This document shows, piece after piece, positions 11,571-20,431 of a stretch of 64,000 bases of DNA. The notes under the pieces were generated by a model. It worked only from the letters and a program-made list of their open reading frames with translations. It did no database searches and had not been told where the DNA came from. The first letter of the stretch is position 1. Every line of letters starts with the position of its first letter. Source of the stretch: Cercospora beticola (Eukaryota > Ascomycota > Dothideomycetes > Mycosphaerellales > Mycosphaerellaceae); assembly GCF_033473495.1 (NCBI RefSeq), contig NC_088939.1, positions 2,542,001-2,606,000 on the forward strand, in the 5' to 3' direction. Position numbers and translations under genes: made by a program.

Positions 11571-11728
11571 GTCGCTTTAGCTCACTTGGGAGAGCGCCAG
11601 ACTGAAGTTTCACTACAGTCATCAGCATTCTGTGCGGTATCTGGAGGTACTGTGGTAAGTAGTCATCATCAATATCACCTCATGCGATTAGTTCTAACAA
11701 CGCAACAGTTCGATCCACAGAAGCGACA
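11571..11728 (+). tRNA. tRNA-Phe(GAA) with two introns
   Basis: Exons 11571-11607, 11639-11654 and 11709-11728 assemble a 73-nt cloverleaf with every stem paired. Acceptor GTCGCTT (11571-11577) pairs with AAGCGAC (11721-11727), discriminator A 11728. The D arm is GCTC/GAGC. Anticodon stem CCAGA (11597-11601) pairs with TCTGG (11640-11644), anticodon GAA at 11604-11606. T stem CTGTG (11650-11654) pairs with CACAG (11716-11720) around loop TTCGATC. Intron 1 (11608-11638, 31 nt) is at the canonical 37/38 site. Intron 2 (11655-11708, 54 nt) lies between positions 53 and 54 and has spliceosomal signals. The A box (TAGCTCACTTGG) and B box (GTTCGATCC) remain readable, no run of four T occurs inside the gene, and TTTTTT follows at 11732. 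Confidence 0.95.
11655..11708 (+). other. mRNA-type (GT-AG) intron inside the T arm of tRNA-Phe
   Basis: 54 nt starting GTAAGT, with the branch-like TTCTAAC at 11691-11697 and ending CAACAG. These are the same signals and length as the spliceosomal introns of neighbouring protein genes (for example 6492-6556 and 14612-14664). Without its removal the T stem cannot close around a 7-nt loop; with removal the loop is the canonical TTCGATC. The boundary is ambiguous by one base because a G borders both ends. Its terminal G stands directly before TTCGATCC, so the B-box core is kept in the unspliced gene. That it is cut out by the spliceosome is inference. Confidence 0.85.
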
Positions 11729-12284
11729 CAATTTTTTGCCGGTTCGAGTCTTGTACTTGTTTGTGCAGACTTCGATGATTCTTTTTGCGATCAAAGCATA
11801 ACGGACTGATTTCATACTCTTTTGGCTCTTCAGAAAGCCAGCAAACCATGGCGCCCCTGGTCTACAATGATCTTGCGATATTTCAAGCTTGAATCATGCT
11901 GCTGATATCGAATGTATAGATGATGACAGCACCATGAGCGAATGTCTAAGGGGCGAAAAGTAAGGGCTTTATCGAATTATGGTGAGAATCGAAATGTTGT
12001 TTGCCTGCTTTCATATGGCAAAGCTGGCGGTTCTCTTCGTGATGAATGAATGGCTGCTTCTGCTGCCGAGCGGCACTGGTCTTCCGAGATATGTATTTCG
12101 GACGGTTACACGGACTTGCTTCGGGGCGAGAACATGTCGCTAATGACGAACTCGTGCTGTGTGTAGAGTACCCGTTGCAGTCCAAGTCCCGAGAAGGAAG
12201 CATGTATTTAGTGGTCATCGTGGCGAGAAACGCTTGCGCCAGGTCGTGGACCAGGTGTGATGAGAGCGTGAGAAAAGTCTCACT
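11729..12284. other. Intergenic stretch after tRNA-Phe
   Basis: About 550 bases between the tRNA and the 3' end of a minus-strand membrane-protein gene. A second B-box-like GGTTCGAGTC lies at 11741-11750, but no matching T stem or acceptor stem surrounds it. Nothing else recognisable. Confidence 0.5.
11732..11737 (+). terminator. RNA polymerase III terminator of tRNA-Phe
   Basis: Six consecutive T residues begin three nucleotides after the discriminator base, the normal position for a pol III stop. This supports the 3' end proposed for the two-intron tRNA. Confidence 0.9.
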
Positions 12285-13109
12285 TCACTCAATCCTGCGA
12301 ACGCCAACAATATTGGACAATCTGTCCTCGATCCTCATCAGCATCTCCTCCGTCCTCGCAGTCGCGCCTCCATACTGATGAACAAGCATGCTCAAATCGC
12401 CAACCTGTCTTGCTATCCGCCTGATTTGTACTCTGCTCAGAGTTGCAAACAGGTCCTGAGCTTGTGACTTCTTCTTAAGCCAGGCGAACCTGCATGCGAA
12501 GCCAAATTTGCGGTATTGTGTCCTCTGCGCCCAGTAAGTTTCCGCATCATCCTCTTCATCCTCTTGCTGCTGAGCTCTACGCCTTCCCCTGCTGCCTGTT
12601 CTAGACCTTGCTCTATCGACTTTTTTGGTTGTAGGTGATGCGTATGCCGAATGCTCGTAGTAAGGACTAATGGAGCTGTTTTTCCTTCGCCTTCGCTGCC
12701 GTTCGTGCTTCTCGAAATTCGCGATCCCGTCGCTGCCAGGTTCGAGGAAAGGTTGCTCAATATCCTGAAACTGACGCATCAGATACTTGACAGTATCGCC
12801 CATTGTCTTCAAAGTCGCATCGTCCAGCTCCAGTCCGGCTAAAGTATCCCCGCCATTCTGCCTCACTTGTTTGTAATACTTCTTACATTGCTTTCGCATG
12901 ATGCGAATGCTAGCTCTTTCCTCGAGAAGTTCTGTTCGTATGTTCGTCAGGTAGGCATGGACTTCATGGGGCGCCTGCCCCATGGTCTCGAAATTGGTCC
13001 ATAGCACTTTCAGCCATGTTGTCAAGGTGAAGACGAACGACACGATCCCAATTATTCCGGAGATGAAAGCGAACGGCGCATATCGTGTCGTGGATAGGAT
13101 GATGCCCAT
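12285..13109 (-). CDS. Conserved-looking small membrane protein, function unknown
   Basis: Single exon of 274 codons starting with ATG at 13109; the frame stays open 14 codons upstream but without another ATG. A hydrophobic segment at residues 11-32 (SGIIGIVSFVFTLTTWLKV) is followed by a charged, helical region with possible coiled coil (TELLEERASIRIMRKQCKKYYKQ) and a basic, disordered stretch around residues 150-190 (TGSRGRRRAQQQ, then acidic). The C terminus is helical again (RIARQVGDLSMLVHQYGG). One membrane anchor with a cytosolic domain is the simplest reading. I do not recognise a named family. Confidence 0.6.
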   Translation of the reverse strand: MGIILSTTRYAPFAFISGIIGIVSFVFTLTTWLKVLWTNFETMGQAPHEVHAYLTNIRTELLEERASIRIMRKQCKKYYKQVRQNGGDTLAGLELDDATLKTMGDTVKYLMRQFQDIEQPFLEPGSDGIANFEKHERQRRRRKNSSISPYYEHSAYASPTTKKVDRARSRTGSRGRRRAQQQEDEEDDAETYWAQRTQYRKFGFACRFAWLKKKSQAQDLFATLSRVQIRRIARQVGDLSMLVHQYGGATARTEEMLMRIEDRLSNIVGVRRIE

Positions 13110-13772
13110 GTCCAGGTCATTTCGCACGATGCGCACACGCGTCGCCAGCAATTGTCATCTAGTGTACAACTTCGCTTGTCGAGAGTCGTCCTGATGACAT
13201 CGGTTTGTTTACCCCAGCTGCATCCCGCAGCTTCCCGGCAAGGATCACTTAAAGTTTCAACATTTGTGGAAGAGACACAGGAAAGCCCTCCTTCAAATAA
13301 TTCCCGGTCACATCATGAGTGTGCAAGATCTTGTCGAGTGACACCTTTTGACTACATCTCTGGTGTAAACTGTGCAATTCATTACTTGACACGTCCAAGC
13401 TGCTACATGTACATCGACATCATAGTGACGCGCCAAGCGCTCCACTACATGTATGCAGACATCGCATTGTCCATATTGGTTTCGCAATAAATTGGTCAAG
13501 ACCTCCGATGAGCAAAATGGGCCTTGGCAAGAGTCAGGAAAAGACCTCGACTGTCGATCGATCCCCCATCCGCTCAAACGAAGACTGTGCCGCCATACTG
13601 CATACTGTGGTCGTTGCTCAATTGAGCAAAGTCCGCGGCGCACGCGAGACATAGATACTCTTGGCTCCAAGAAGTTATCCGGCTTAACCAGGTCGGTGAT
13701 ACTGGTCGACCTTGAGCTGAGGAAGATGCTCGATATCATCGAGCCCTTCGTCGACTTGGACGCAAGGAAAGC
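13110..13772. other. Intergenic stretch, no supported gene
   Basis: About 660 bases between the divergent membrane-protein gene (minus) and the Cys-rich locus (plus). It probably holds both promoters. Short frames on both strands lack domains. If the Cys-rich protein downstream is secreted, an upstream exon with a signal peptide would have to lie here, but I could not find one. Confidence 0.4.
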
Positions 13773-14174
13773 ATGGCTTCTATGGCAACCTACGAGCTGA
13801 CCAGGAATGATGGCAATGTCCAAGTTTCTCTAGATTCTTTGAACTGCGAAGACTTTCCTGGCAACCCTATTCTTCCCACCGGCACCAATGGAGCTTGCGG
13901 GTTTCGGGCCACGAACAGGACGGCTCTCGAGGCTTGCTGCCCACCTGAATCAGAAGTACAGGAGCATCTGGGATGCTTTTTGTACTGCGAATATCCCGTG
14001 CTCAATGCATCCGCAGCGGCGAGCTTTGGGTCTTGCATTTCTGGAACTGGCAATCAGACGACCAACGAAGATACTGACCAGTCCAATGGGCAGCAGCGAG
14101 CAACAGATGCTTTCTGTCAGTACGGGACCAGACTGACAATTAACGCAACGGCGACATCGACTTCAGCAGCCTGA
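13773..14174 (+). CDS. Small Cys-rich extracellular-type protein, possibly truncated
   Basis: Frame of 133 codons with eight Cys: NCEDF, ACGF, an adjacent pair EACCPP, GCFLYCEY, SCISG and FCQYG. The pattern (CC pair, then CxxYC, then single Cys and a Ser/Thr tail) resembles small secreted or GPI-anchored proteins common in Pezizomycotina. N-glycosylation sequons (NRT, NAS, NQT, NAT) agree with secretion, but no signal peptide precedes the ATG at 13773. Just after the TGA stop (14172-14174) the same frame continues with a strongly hydrophobic stretch (VLLGLLLLTIFWLPVSA), which would suit a GPI signal, a signal peptide or simply a pyrimidine-rich intron end. The gene model is therefore unsettled; see the next entry. 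Confidence 0.45.
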   Translation: MASMATYELTRNDGNVQVSLDSLNCEDFPGNPILPTGTNGACGFRATNRTALEACCPPESEVQEHLGCFLYCEYPVLNASAAASFGSCISGTGNQTTNEDTDQSNGQQRATDAFCQYGTRLTINATATSTSAA

Positions 14175-14198
14175 CACATCCAGCCTCCAAGAACCTCG

Positions 14199-14887
14199 AA
14201 TGTACTGCTTGGACTTCTACTTCTAACCATATTCTGGCTTCCGGTCTCTGCAGACCATTTTGATTCACAAGCGATGTCTTCCACCGGCTTGCATCGGCGA
14301 CAGTCGGAAGGGTGCGAATTTGAACAAATATCGAGCAGTATTTTGGCCGGACAAGAAGTTCCAATCAGTGGTCCCAGCTCTTGTGGTGCTGGCGGGGGCA
14401 GTGAAGTAGTTTGTGGACTTGACTTCCTCATCGGAGACACTTTGACGACTAGTAATCGAACCATCAATGGTACTTTAGCAGTCACCTCCGAGTACGACGA
14501 CTTCTTCGAGATGCTCAGCCAAACTACTTCAAAGCCATTCCCAGCTGCGAGTATTTTGTGGCTGTCCTGCCAGTCGGCCAGAATGCGCTGCTCTACTGGA
14601 TCCCGTTTCTGGTATGGCAATAGCCAGAAGTTGTGAAAATGGCGAAATCGCTGATATGATCTAGTATTGTGTTCAAGGCATGGCACGCGGCTGCGCTGGA
14701 GTGGCTGGTAGCGATGAGCCCACGATGCTAGAAGCGTGTGCACCGCTGGTGGAAAATGAATATCATGGAGAAGCTTTGACGCAAGGGAGCTTCCGGGTTC
14801 AGGTGTGTCTTCGTAGCCAATGCCCAAAAGGAGGGAACGAATGCTGACATGATCTTTCTGCAGTATCTTGGTCAGATTGCTAGGTAG
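14199..14887 (+). pseudogene. Fragmented reading frame of a secreted-type protein (broken or mis-modelled)
   Basis: Coding-like pieces continue after the Cys-rich frame. Frame 0 from 14199 gives a hydrophobic leader then QSEGCEFEQ, SSCGAGGGSEVVCG, sequons NRT and NGT, and YDDFFEMLSQ. Around 14520 the sense continues in another frame (NYFKAIPSCEYFVAVLPVGQ), as if one A were lost from CCAAAC. From there an intron 14612-14664, exon 14665-14802, intron 14803-14863 (GTGTGT, GCTGAC, TTCTGCAG) and last exon 14864-14887 keep frame to a TAG. A candidate intron 14116-14253 (CTTCTAAC, CTCTGCAG) would join this to the upstream frame in phase. At least one frameshift remains in every model. It may be a decayed gene or an assembly error. 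Confidence 0.4.
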
Positions 14888-15220
14888 AGCGCATCTGACA
14901 TCAGCATCGTTGCTTTTGGTATCGTCAAGAATATTTGTGTGAAGGTATTGGGATGGGCATTGAGTCAAATCAGTCCGGTGCAAGACTCAATCTGCAACAT
15001 TCAATTGAGTAGTCAAGCAAGCTCATACGAGAAGATCATCTCCGGTGTAACTGTCACCAGGATGGTACTGATGCGGGCCTGAAATTGTGTACATGTAGAC
15101 ATCGGAAAGTGGAAGCGTGAGAAAAGTGACGATGCCAAGCCCTAAACGCGTCTCCCAAACGCGTGCTCCATCAAACCACATCGCCTTGGACATCAACCTC
15201 CTCAGCAAAATGCCACAAAC
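14888..15220. other. Short intergenic stretch (5' flank of the Sfr1-like gene)
   Basis: About 330 bases with no supported gene. The final 100 bases (CAAACCACATCGCC and following) are the likely promoter and 5' UTR of the recombination-mediator gene. Confidence 0.4.
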
Positions 15221-16160
15221 ATGTCGTCGCCACTTCCATTGAAGCGACGCAAGCTCAACGATGCTGCCGAAAAGCTCAGAAAACCGTTCGTCTCGCCAAT
15301 GAGGTCTAGGAAGCCTGATCAGCCGCCGACGAACTCTCCGCTCGTGAACAACGTGAACAAGACCGTTGGTGCCGTGACCACATACACTCCGAGCACTCTT
15401 GCGCACACGGTCCAGTTGTCACTTCCTGTGTTGCCCACGGAGCCTGCACCACCATCGTTCGTGAAAAGGACGACATTCACAACGCCTCAAAGGCGCACGA
15501 TCCTGCCCCAGACGTCTCGAAGCAAAAACGCCGATCCTGAAGAACGCACATTACAGAAGGCGAACTCGGCGCTCGAACTACAGATACGACGAGTACAAAA
15601 CGAGCTTGACATTCTCAAGCAGGCAGAGACGCTCTCAAATTCCACAACGGATGCTGATTTGGAGGAGTTGCGAGAAAAATGGCGCCTGGCATCACAGTAT
15701 GCAGCAGAGGAATTGTTCGGCACCGTCAAAGAGAGAGTCTGCCGCATGGGCGGCGTTGCTGCTTGGCGAGAGATGGAGAAGAAGAAGCATGACCGTTCAC
15801 ATGGTCTTGGAGATTTCGCCGAGCCCGAAGTGGTAAATGACGACGCAGATTGCGAATTCGACTCGCAGGGCGAAGAACTGCCTGAAGACGAGCAAGAATA
15901 CCGCAAGAAGCTCAAGCGAAAAGCACGGCAAGAGGCAATGGAAGCGATGGATGAGCCGGACGAACCAAGACAGCCAGCCAGCATCAAGAACGAAGTCTGG
16001 CAGGAGCCTGGCAAGGACGACGATGTGAGTATTTATTCCACACAGGGCTGTTTCCCATGCTGAATTTCTGCAGACCTTCACGATGGATATGATGCTACGA
16101 TCACTCAACATAGACTTGAGCGTGATCGGCTACGACAAACAACTGCAGAAGTGGACTTGA
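15221..16160 (+). CDS. sfr1: Swi5-dependent recombination mediator Sfr1/Mei5 homolog
   Basis: Two exons, 15221-16024 and 16074-16160, giving 296 residues. The 49-nt intron begins GTGAGT and ends TTTCTGCAG. The N terminus has the family's basic KRRKLN...KPFVSP motif. A coiled coil follows at about 107-150 (QKANSALELQIRRVQNELDI), then the conserved core EKWRLASQYAAEELFGTVKE and VCRMGGVAAWREME. The last exon encodes the diagnostic C terminus (TFTMDMMLRSLNIDL, then IGYDKQLQKW). In yeasts Sfr1 (Mei5) pairs with Swi5 (Sae3) to stabilise Rad51/Dmc1 filaments during recombination and repair in the nucleus. The identification rests on motif order and C-terminal sequence. Confidence 0.85.
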
Positions 16161-16542
16161 CGAAGACCGCTTCAGTCAGTCTCGTGGCTTTGATGATCAA
16201 ATGGCCTACCTACGACGAATACGACGATATGATTGCTTCGAGATACCCCAATGTTCGCATCAGAAAGTGCTGGAAGAAAGGCATGTGCGGGCAGGTACAA
16301 ATTCATACCGAGTCAAAATTGACGCGTGTCGTCATCAATTCGACTCGACTTCGCTCCACCTCAGCTACGAGATCGAAGCTATCACAGACAGCCGTTTTTT
16401 ACATTAGTGCTCTTTACATGCTGCTGACCTTTACAGTCCTGCTCGCATTGTCTCCAGCAATAGTGCCATGCCGGACTACTATGCCACGTACTGACGCTGA
16501 AATACTTCATCCCATCGACGCAACGACGCGACAATCGTGAAC
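16161..16542. other. Intergenic stretch, no supported gene
   Basis: About 380 bases between two plus-strand genes. It should contain the 3' UTR of the Sfr1-like gene and the promoter of the next. Two short frames here start without ATG or lack any domain. Confidence 0.4.
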
Positions 16543-17370
16543 ATGGACAGCCACGCAGGTGGCTTCATGCTATCACCACCAGCGTCGTCCACGGTCTCCT
16601 CCAACATCAACACCCGTCTTCCACATCCTAGAGGCTCCCCTCTCCGGCCCGGCGGCTCAAAAGAGAGCGCCTTCATTCGCTATGTCGACCAACAAATGCT
16701 TCACATTCAGCGACGATTCGCGAAACGCACGTCCCCTCAGACCAACCAGCTCTCCGACATTGATCGCGACAAAGCAGATTCATGGGGAGACGTCAAAGGC
16801 TACGCGTCCATGAAAGAGGCTTGCAAAGCAGTAGAAGAGTTATTGAATGTCATTTGGATCAGTGGGACACCAAGTCTGCAGGTACCGTATTTGATCAGCT
16901 TGGCTTTGATGATGGGGAACATCATACAGGCGATGCCACCTACGCCGAAAAGCTTGTTTAGGACACTGGGGAAGTTGGACCATGCATTTGCAAGTCTGTT
17001 GCAAGGGAGAGATGTTGATACTGGCGAACGGCTGCCGGGATTTGTTGGAGAGAGGGGCGTGAGCGGGACGGAGAAGGTAAGGGTTAGGAGTCTAGTGGAG
17101 AGGACGAGAGTTCACGTCGTGGAGGCTTTCAAACAAGGCGAGTTTGAGTACGATGAGCCTGAAGAGGAGGAAGAAAGGGAGGCTGATCGCATGGACACGG
17201 ATACTGATGGCGAATTGGTGTTGGAGAATGCTGAGAATGATGGCCTCGACGATGAGGAGGACAACGATTTCAACTTGCAGATTGCGAGGGTTTACGATGC
17301 TACGATGGTAGAGTTGGGAGACAGCCTCGAGCAGCCCTCCATTGGCCTCATCACCGAGAGCAGAGGATGA
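16543..17370 (+). CDS. Conserved fungal protein of unknown function
   Basis: Single exon; ATG at 16543, about 275 codons. After a Ser/Pro-rich N terminus there is a folded-looking, helix-rich region from about residue 45 (FIRYVDQQMLHIQRRFAKR) through 170: EELLNVIWISGTPSLQVPYL, MMGNIIQAMPPTPKSLFRTL and LDHAFASLLQGRDVDTGERL. The C-terminal 80 residues are very acidic (EPEEEEEREADRMDTDTDGE). I recall this domain from other filamentous ascomycetes, sometimes carrying a doubtful meiotic-recombination label, but I see no RecA-type Walker motif to support that. Function unknown; nuclear location is plausible from the acidic tail only. Confidence 0.7.
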   Translation: MDSHAGGFMLSPPASSTVSSNINTRLPHPRGSPLRPGGSKESAFIRYVDQQMLHIQRRFAKRTSPQTNQLSDIDRDKADSWGDVKGYASMKEACKAVEELLNVIWISGTPSLQVPYLISLALMMGNIIQAMPPTPKSLFRTLGKLDHAFASLLQGRDVDTGERLPGFVGERGVSGTEKVRVRSLVERTRVHVVEAFKQGEFEYDEPEEEEEREADRMDTDTDGELVLENAENDGLDDEEDNDFNLQIARVYDATMVELGDSLEQPSIGLITESRG

Positions 17371-17791
17371 AATGGCGAGCTGGACGAGAGGTCCTTCGCA
17401 ATTTTGCGGCAACGACCCAATCAATTCCTTCTTAGATGACGGGAACCGAACACTCATGGCGTACTTCGCACGGAGCTGTTGACTCTCAGACGGCATGAAT
17501 GTGAGGTGAAGCTGAAAATGGCACGGCCTTCGAGATGTGATCTCCTCGACAACTGAACAAATGGGCCGCAGACTGATTCTTCATTCACGCTCGGCATCGA
17601 AAGACGCGTGGACAGTTCGCGGAGGTGGTGTCGTCGTGAAGCACGCTAGTCAAACGGCTGCAGGCAAACAGAGAAGGTGCGCGATGGCTCCTGACGAAAC
17701 CACGAGCGCTTAACTTGACGGGACTCACTCGGCCTGATCACTTGCTCGATCAGATCTTCTGTCGGCGCACACAGTCGAGTCGATCATCACC
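17371..17791. other. Intergenic stretch (promoter of the next gene)
   Basis: About 420 bases between two plus-strand genes. No motif stands out and no RNA gene was seen. Confidence 0.4.
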
Positions 17792-19762
17792 ATGATGCGC
17801 TTCAATGCGGCTGGCGTTCAAGCCACTCTGTCGACAGCCGACCTGGATGCCTCTCTGTCGAGGTCTGTCACGCTGACGATGGGAAAGGAGCAAGCAATCG
17901 ATGATCAACGAGTGGAGGCACATCTCGCGGCTGGCAATGCTTTACCTACCGCCCCCATTGGTGCCGATGGCAGCACCAAGGGAGTACTGCAGTACCTTGG
18001 TGAAAACGAAGACATCCCTTTCCTGATGGCTGAATCTAGAGAGAAGAGCGAATACGCAGTTCTGGCGCCGCCACAGCCTCGCGCGCTGCGCCTTACCGTG
18101 GAGACCAATGACCGCTCCCACCATTGCAGGAATCAAACTGCAGCAACCGATCTGAAGATAGAAGTCTTTGTGAACGGCGCGCTTTCGGACGTCTTCTACT
18201 TGAATCCCAAGAAGACCGGTACGACGCACAAATATGCCATCAATGGCACTCGAATCCATCGACAGATAGAGAAGCCGTGGATCTATCAGCCTTCAGCAGC
18301 ACTAAGTTCGAGCAAGTTGAATGCATCGGAACGTTGGGGAGGCGCGTCGGTAATGCTGAAGCATGAGGGCCGCACTCGTGGCAGCAACAAATGGGGCGAT
18401 TTCTCGCCTTCTGGAGCATTCCTGACCGCGCTCGCGGACCTTACGCTACCGGAGAGACTTCGAGACAGTCAGCACATAGGCCTCATTGACGTGATCATCG
18501 TGTCTGGGAAGGGAGGTAAGGACGGGCCCTCTCACGGATACATAGCACGGCCCACGCGTCTGAGAAACGACAACTACCGAAATGATGTCCCTCTCGGAGC
18601 TGGGTCTCGGCCACAGACCCCAAATCACATGAGCAGACCGACGATGTCTGACTTGCAGAGCAAGGGCGCAGATTGGGACTCTGACGCGAGACAAGACTCC
18701 GTGGCTGAAGACTCATCGTCTCCACTGCCCTCGAAGCATGCGAGAAGTATGCTTAGATTTTCCAATGCAGTCGGACACGCACATCCTCAGCATCCGCCCG
18801 TGTCAGATGACCCATTTACAGAGAAGTGCGCTGCGGATGAGTCTCCAGCGACAGCTGCTCGGGGTCCAGCCGAGCTGCCCTCGACTTCGTCAGATGTTCC
18901 TCTTGCTACCCGGCAGCAAGCAAAATCGAAAAACAAGCACACTACCCAGCCTCAAGAGGGCAAATTGACCACGACGGAGGCAAAAGCAAAAGAATTCGCT
19001 GATGCGCATGGTATTGCGTTTCAAAGAGACGTGGTGATAGATGGAATCAAGAACCGGAGAGGAAAAGACATTGGTTCTCGAACGATCACGCAGCGTATAG
19101 GTGATATCCAAAAGATGACACCTAAGAACCAAGGAGCTGCAATCAGCAAGCTGAAGGAGGAACTTGGTCAACGGGATTCTGATCGTCCTGGGCAGAGCTC
19201 TCCCGTGGGGCCTCTTCGAACCCGATCACAATCTTCTGTCAAGCACGGAACTCCTCGTGGCCCTGCCTCATCCACGGCGTCCTCCACTCCAGCCCCGGCG
19301 CATCTCGCCGAGCAGCAGACGTTCTCGTCAATCACTGAAGCCCGCACTGCAATGGCTTTGGACAATGGTGCTGATCCTGGCGGAAGGCTCATCGCACGTA
19401 TCGCATCTCTTTCTCCGCATCCGCCGCGCACCAAGAAGCAGACACCACTAGCAAACGAGGAATCCGGAGTGTCAACGCCAATTTCGACGCCCCGTCCACT
19501 TCAGCCTATTCAGAGACCGGAAACTCCAAAGGCGAAGACACCTCCGCCTTCAGATTCTGTCAAACGCTCTTCACGCAAACCGGGCAAGCTCGACGATCAG
19601 ACTCCCGAAGAAGCACTTGCGAACTTTAAAGTGCCCGACTTGTGCAAGGACTGCACTGTTAGCTTTGCTGGGGGCAATGCTCAGCGACAAATCCAGAAGA
19701 CGAGGCCGGGCTTTTTCGACGAGGATGAAATAGTTGTAGGCATGCGATTTGTTGTTGTGTAG
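17792..19762 (+). CDS. Large protein of unknown function with disordered C-terminal half
   Basis: Single exon of 656 codons beginning ATGATG at 17792. The first 260 residues look folded: RALRLTVETNDRS, TDLKIEVFVNGALSDVFYL, GTRIHRQIEKPWIY and HIGLIDVIIVSGKGGKDGP. This suggests a beta-rich domain, possibly a binding module. The rest is low-complexity and Ser/Pro/Lys-rich, apart from two short conserved-looking blocks: AKEFADAHGIAFQRDVVIDG near residue 400 and the C-terminal FKVPDLCKDCTVSFAGG, with a CxxC pair, followed by RPGFFDEDEIVVGMRFVVV. I do not recognise the family. Confidence 0.65.
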   Translation: MMRFNAAGVQATLSTADLDASLSRSVTLTMGKEQAIDDQRVEAHLAAGNALPTAPIGADGSTKGVLQYLGENEDIPFLMAESREKSEYAVLAPPQPRALRLTVETNDRSHHCRNQTAATDLKIEVFVNGALSDVFYLNPKKTGTTHKYAINGTRIHRQIEKPWIYQPSAALSSSKLNASERWGGASVMLKHEGRTRGSNKWGDFSPSGAFLTALADLTLPERLRDSQHIGLIDVIIVSGKGGKDGPSHGYIARPTRLRNDNYRNDVPLGAGSRPQTPNHMSRPTMSDLQSKGADWDSDARQDSVAEDSSSPLPSKHARSMLRFSNAVGHAHPQHPPVSDDPFTEKCAADESPATAARGPAELPSTSSDVPLATRQQAKSKNKHTTQPQEGKLTTTEAKAKEFADAHGIAFQRDVVIDGIKNRRGKDIGSRTITQRIGDIQKMTPKNQGAAISKLKEELGQRDSDRPGQSSPVGPLRTRSQSSVKHGTPRGPASSTASSTPAPAHLAEQQTFSSITEARTAMALDNGADPGGRLIARIASLSPHPPRTKKQTPLANEESGVSTPISTPRPLQPIQRPETPKAKTPPPSDSVKRSSRKPGKLDDQTPEEALANFKVPDLCKDCTVSFAGGNAQRQIQKTRPGFFDEDEIVVGMRFVVV

Positions 19763-19900
19763 GTAGTAACTACAGCGCATTCTCAGCTGCTTCCGTCAGC
19801 TTGCAAGCACGCAGTCGTTGTACGACAGTGCCTTCGAGGGATGTGGTACACCCAATGCCACGCATGCAATCAATCAAGACATAGTCGCAACTCAAAGCAA

Positions 19901-20431
19901 TCAGTACGTCTGATGCTCCTTCACTTTCGCCCAAAGACTCTCATCATTCTCCACCTTGACCTCCTTGCTCGTGTCCAATTCATTGTAGCGTCTGAGATCC
20001 ATTTCGCGATCCAGAAGTGGAATCACATATTTGTCAAAGGTTTGCCAGTATGGGTTCTCCAAGTGGTACCTATGGAACAAGATCCAGTTGTCAGCTGTCT
20101 TATCTTGCAAATTACAGAGACACAAGGTAATTTTTCAATCTCATTCTCGAGTCTTTATACTTACTTCTGTGAGCTCTCGTGGGCATATCGTTCAACAATC
20201 GTGAAAGATTGTGGATCTTTGTGGTCCTGCATGACGAACCTGAAAGATTGATACTGTCAGACACAAATGTGCACACACGAAGAAGAAAAGTAATTGAGTG
20301 AAAAAATACCACCCCAAGGTCTCCTTATCCTTCGAATAAACCTGACTAGCCTCTTGCAGTTTCGCAATCAACTTCTGGATATTCTCCTCGCCGGCTTTGG
20401 CGTGCAAGTGGACGACGAGAGTGTAGACCAT
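19901..20431 (-). CDS. Antibiotic-biosynthesis-monooxygenase (ABM) fold protein
   Basis: Three exons on the minus strand: 20431-20310, 20239-20165 and 20069-19901, giving 121 residues; both introns are GT-AG and in phase. The sequence has the ABM/dimeric alpha-beta barrel layout: VYTLVVHLHAKAGEENIQKL (strand and helix), then LGWFVMQDHKDPQSFTIVER (central strands) with the typical ERYAHESSQKYHLENPYW helix, and a final helix after VIPLLDREMDL. Such small proteins act as dimeric quinol monooxygenases, heme-degrading enzymes or polyketide-modifying enzymes. No polyketide cluster is nearby, so general metabolism or stress is more likely. The fold is well supported; the activity is not known. Confidence 0.75.

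Noticed and set aside
11655..11708. Archaeal-type (bulge-helix-bulge) intron as explanation of the tRNA-Phe T-arm insert
   Set aside because: I cannot build the paired helix with 3-nt bulges at the junctions, while GTAAGT, TTCTAAC and CAG fit a spliceosomal intron. Not excluded formally; a structural fold would decide.
11741..11750. Second B-box-like GGTTCGAGTC just after tRNA-Phe
   Set aside because: No flanking T stem, anticodon arm or acceptor stem can be built around it.
14117..14983. 288-codon minus-strand frame
   Set aside because: Opposes exons on the plus strand that have good splice signals and protein-like content; the minus translation shows no domain.
16151..16540. 129-codon plus-strand frame between the Sfr1-like gene and the next
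   Set aside because: Starts with a non-ATG codon inside the last Sfr1-like exon and shows no domain.
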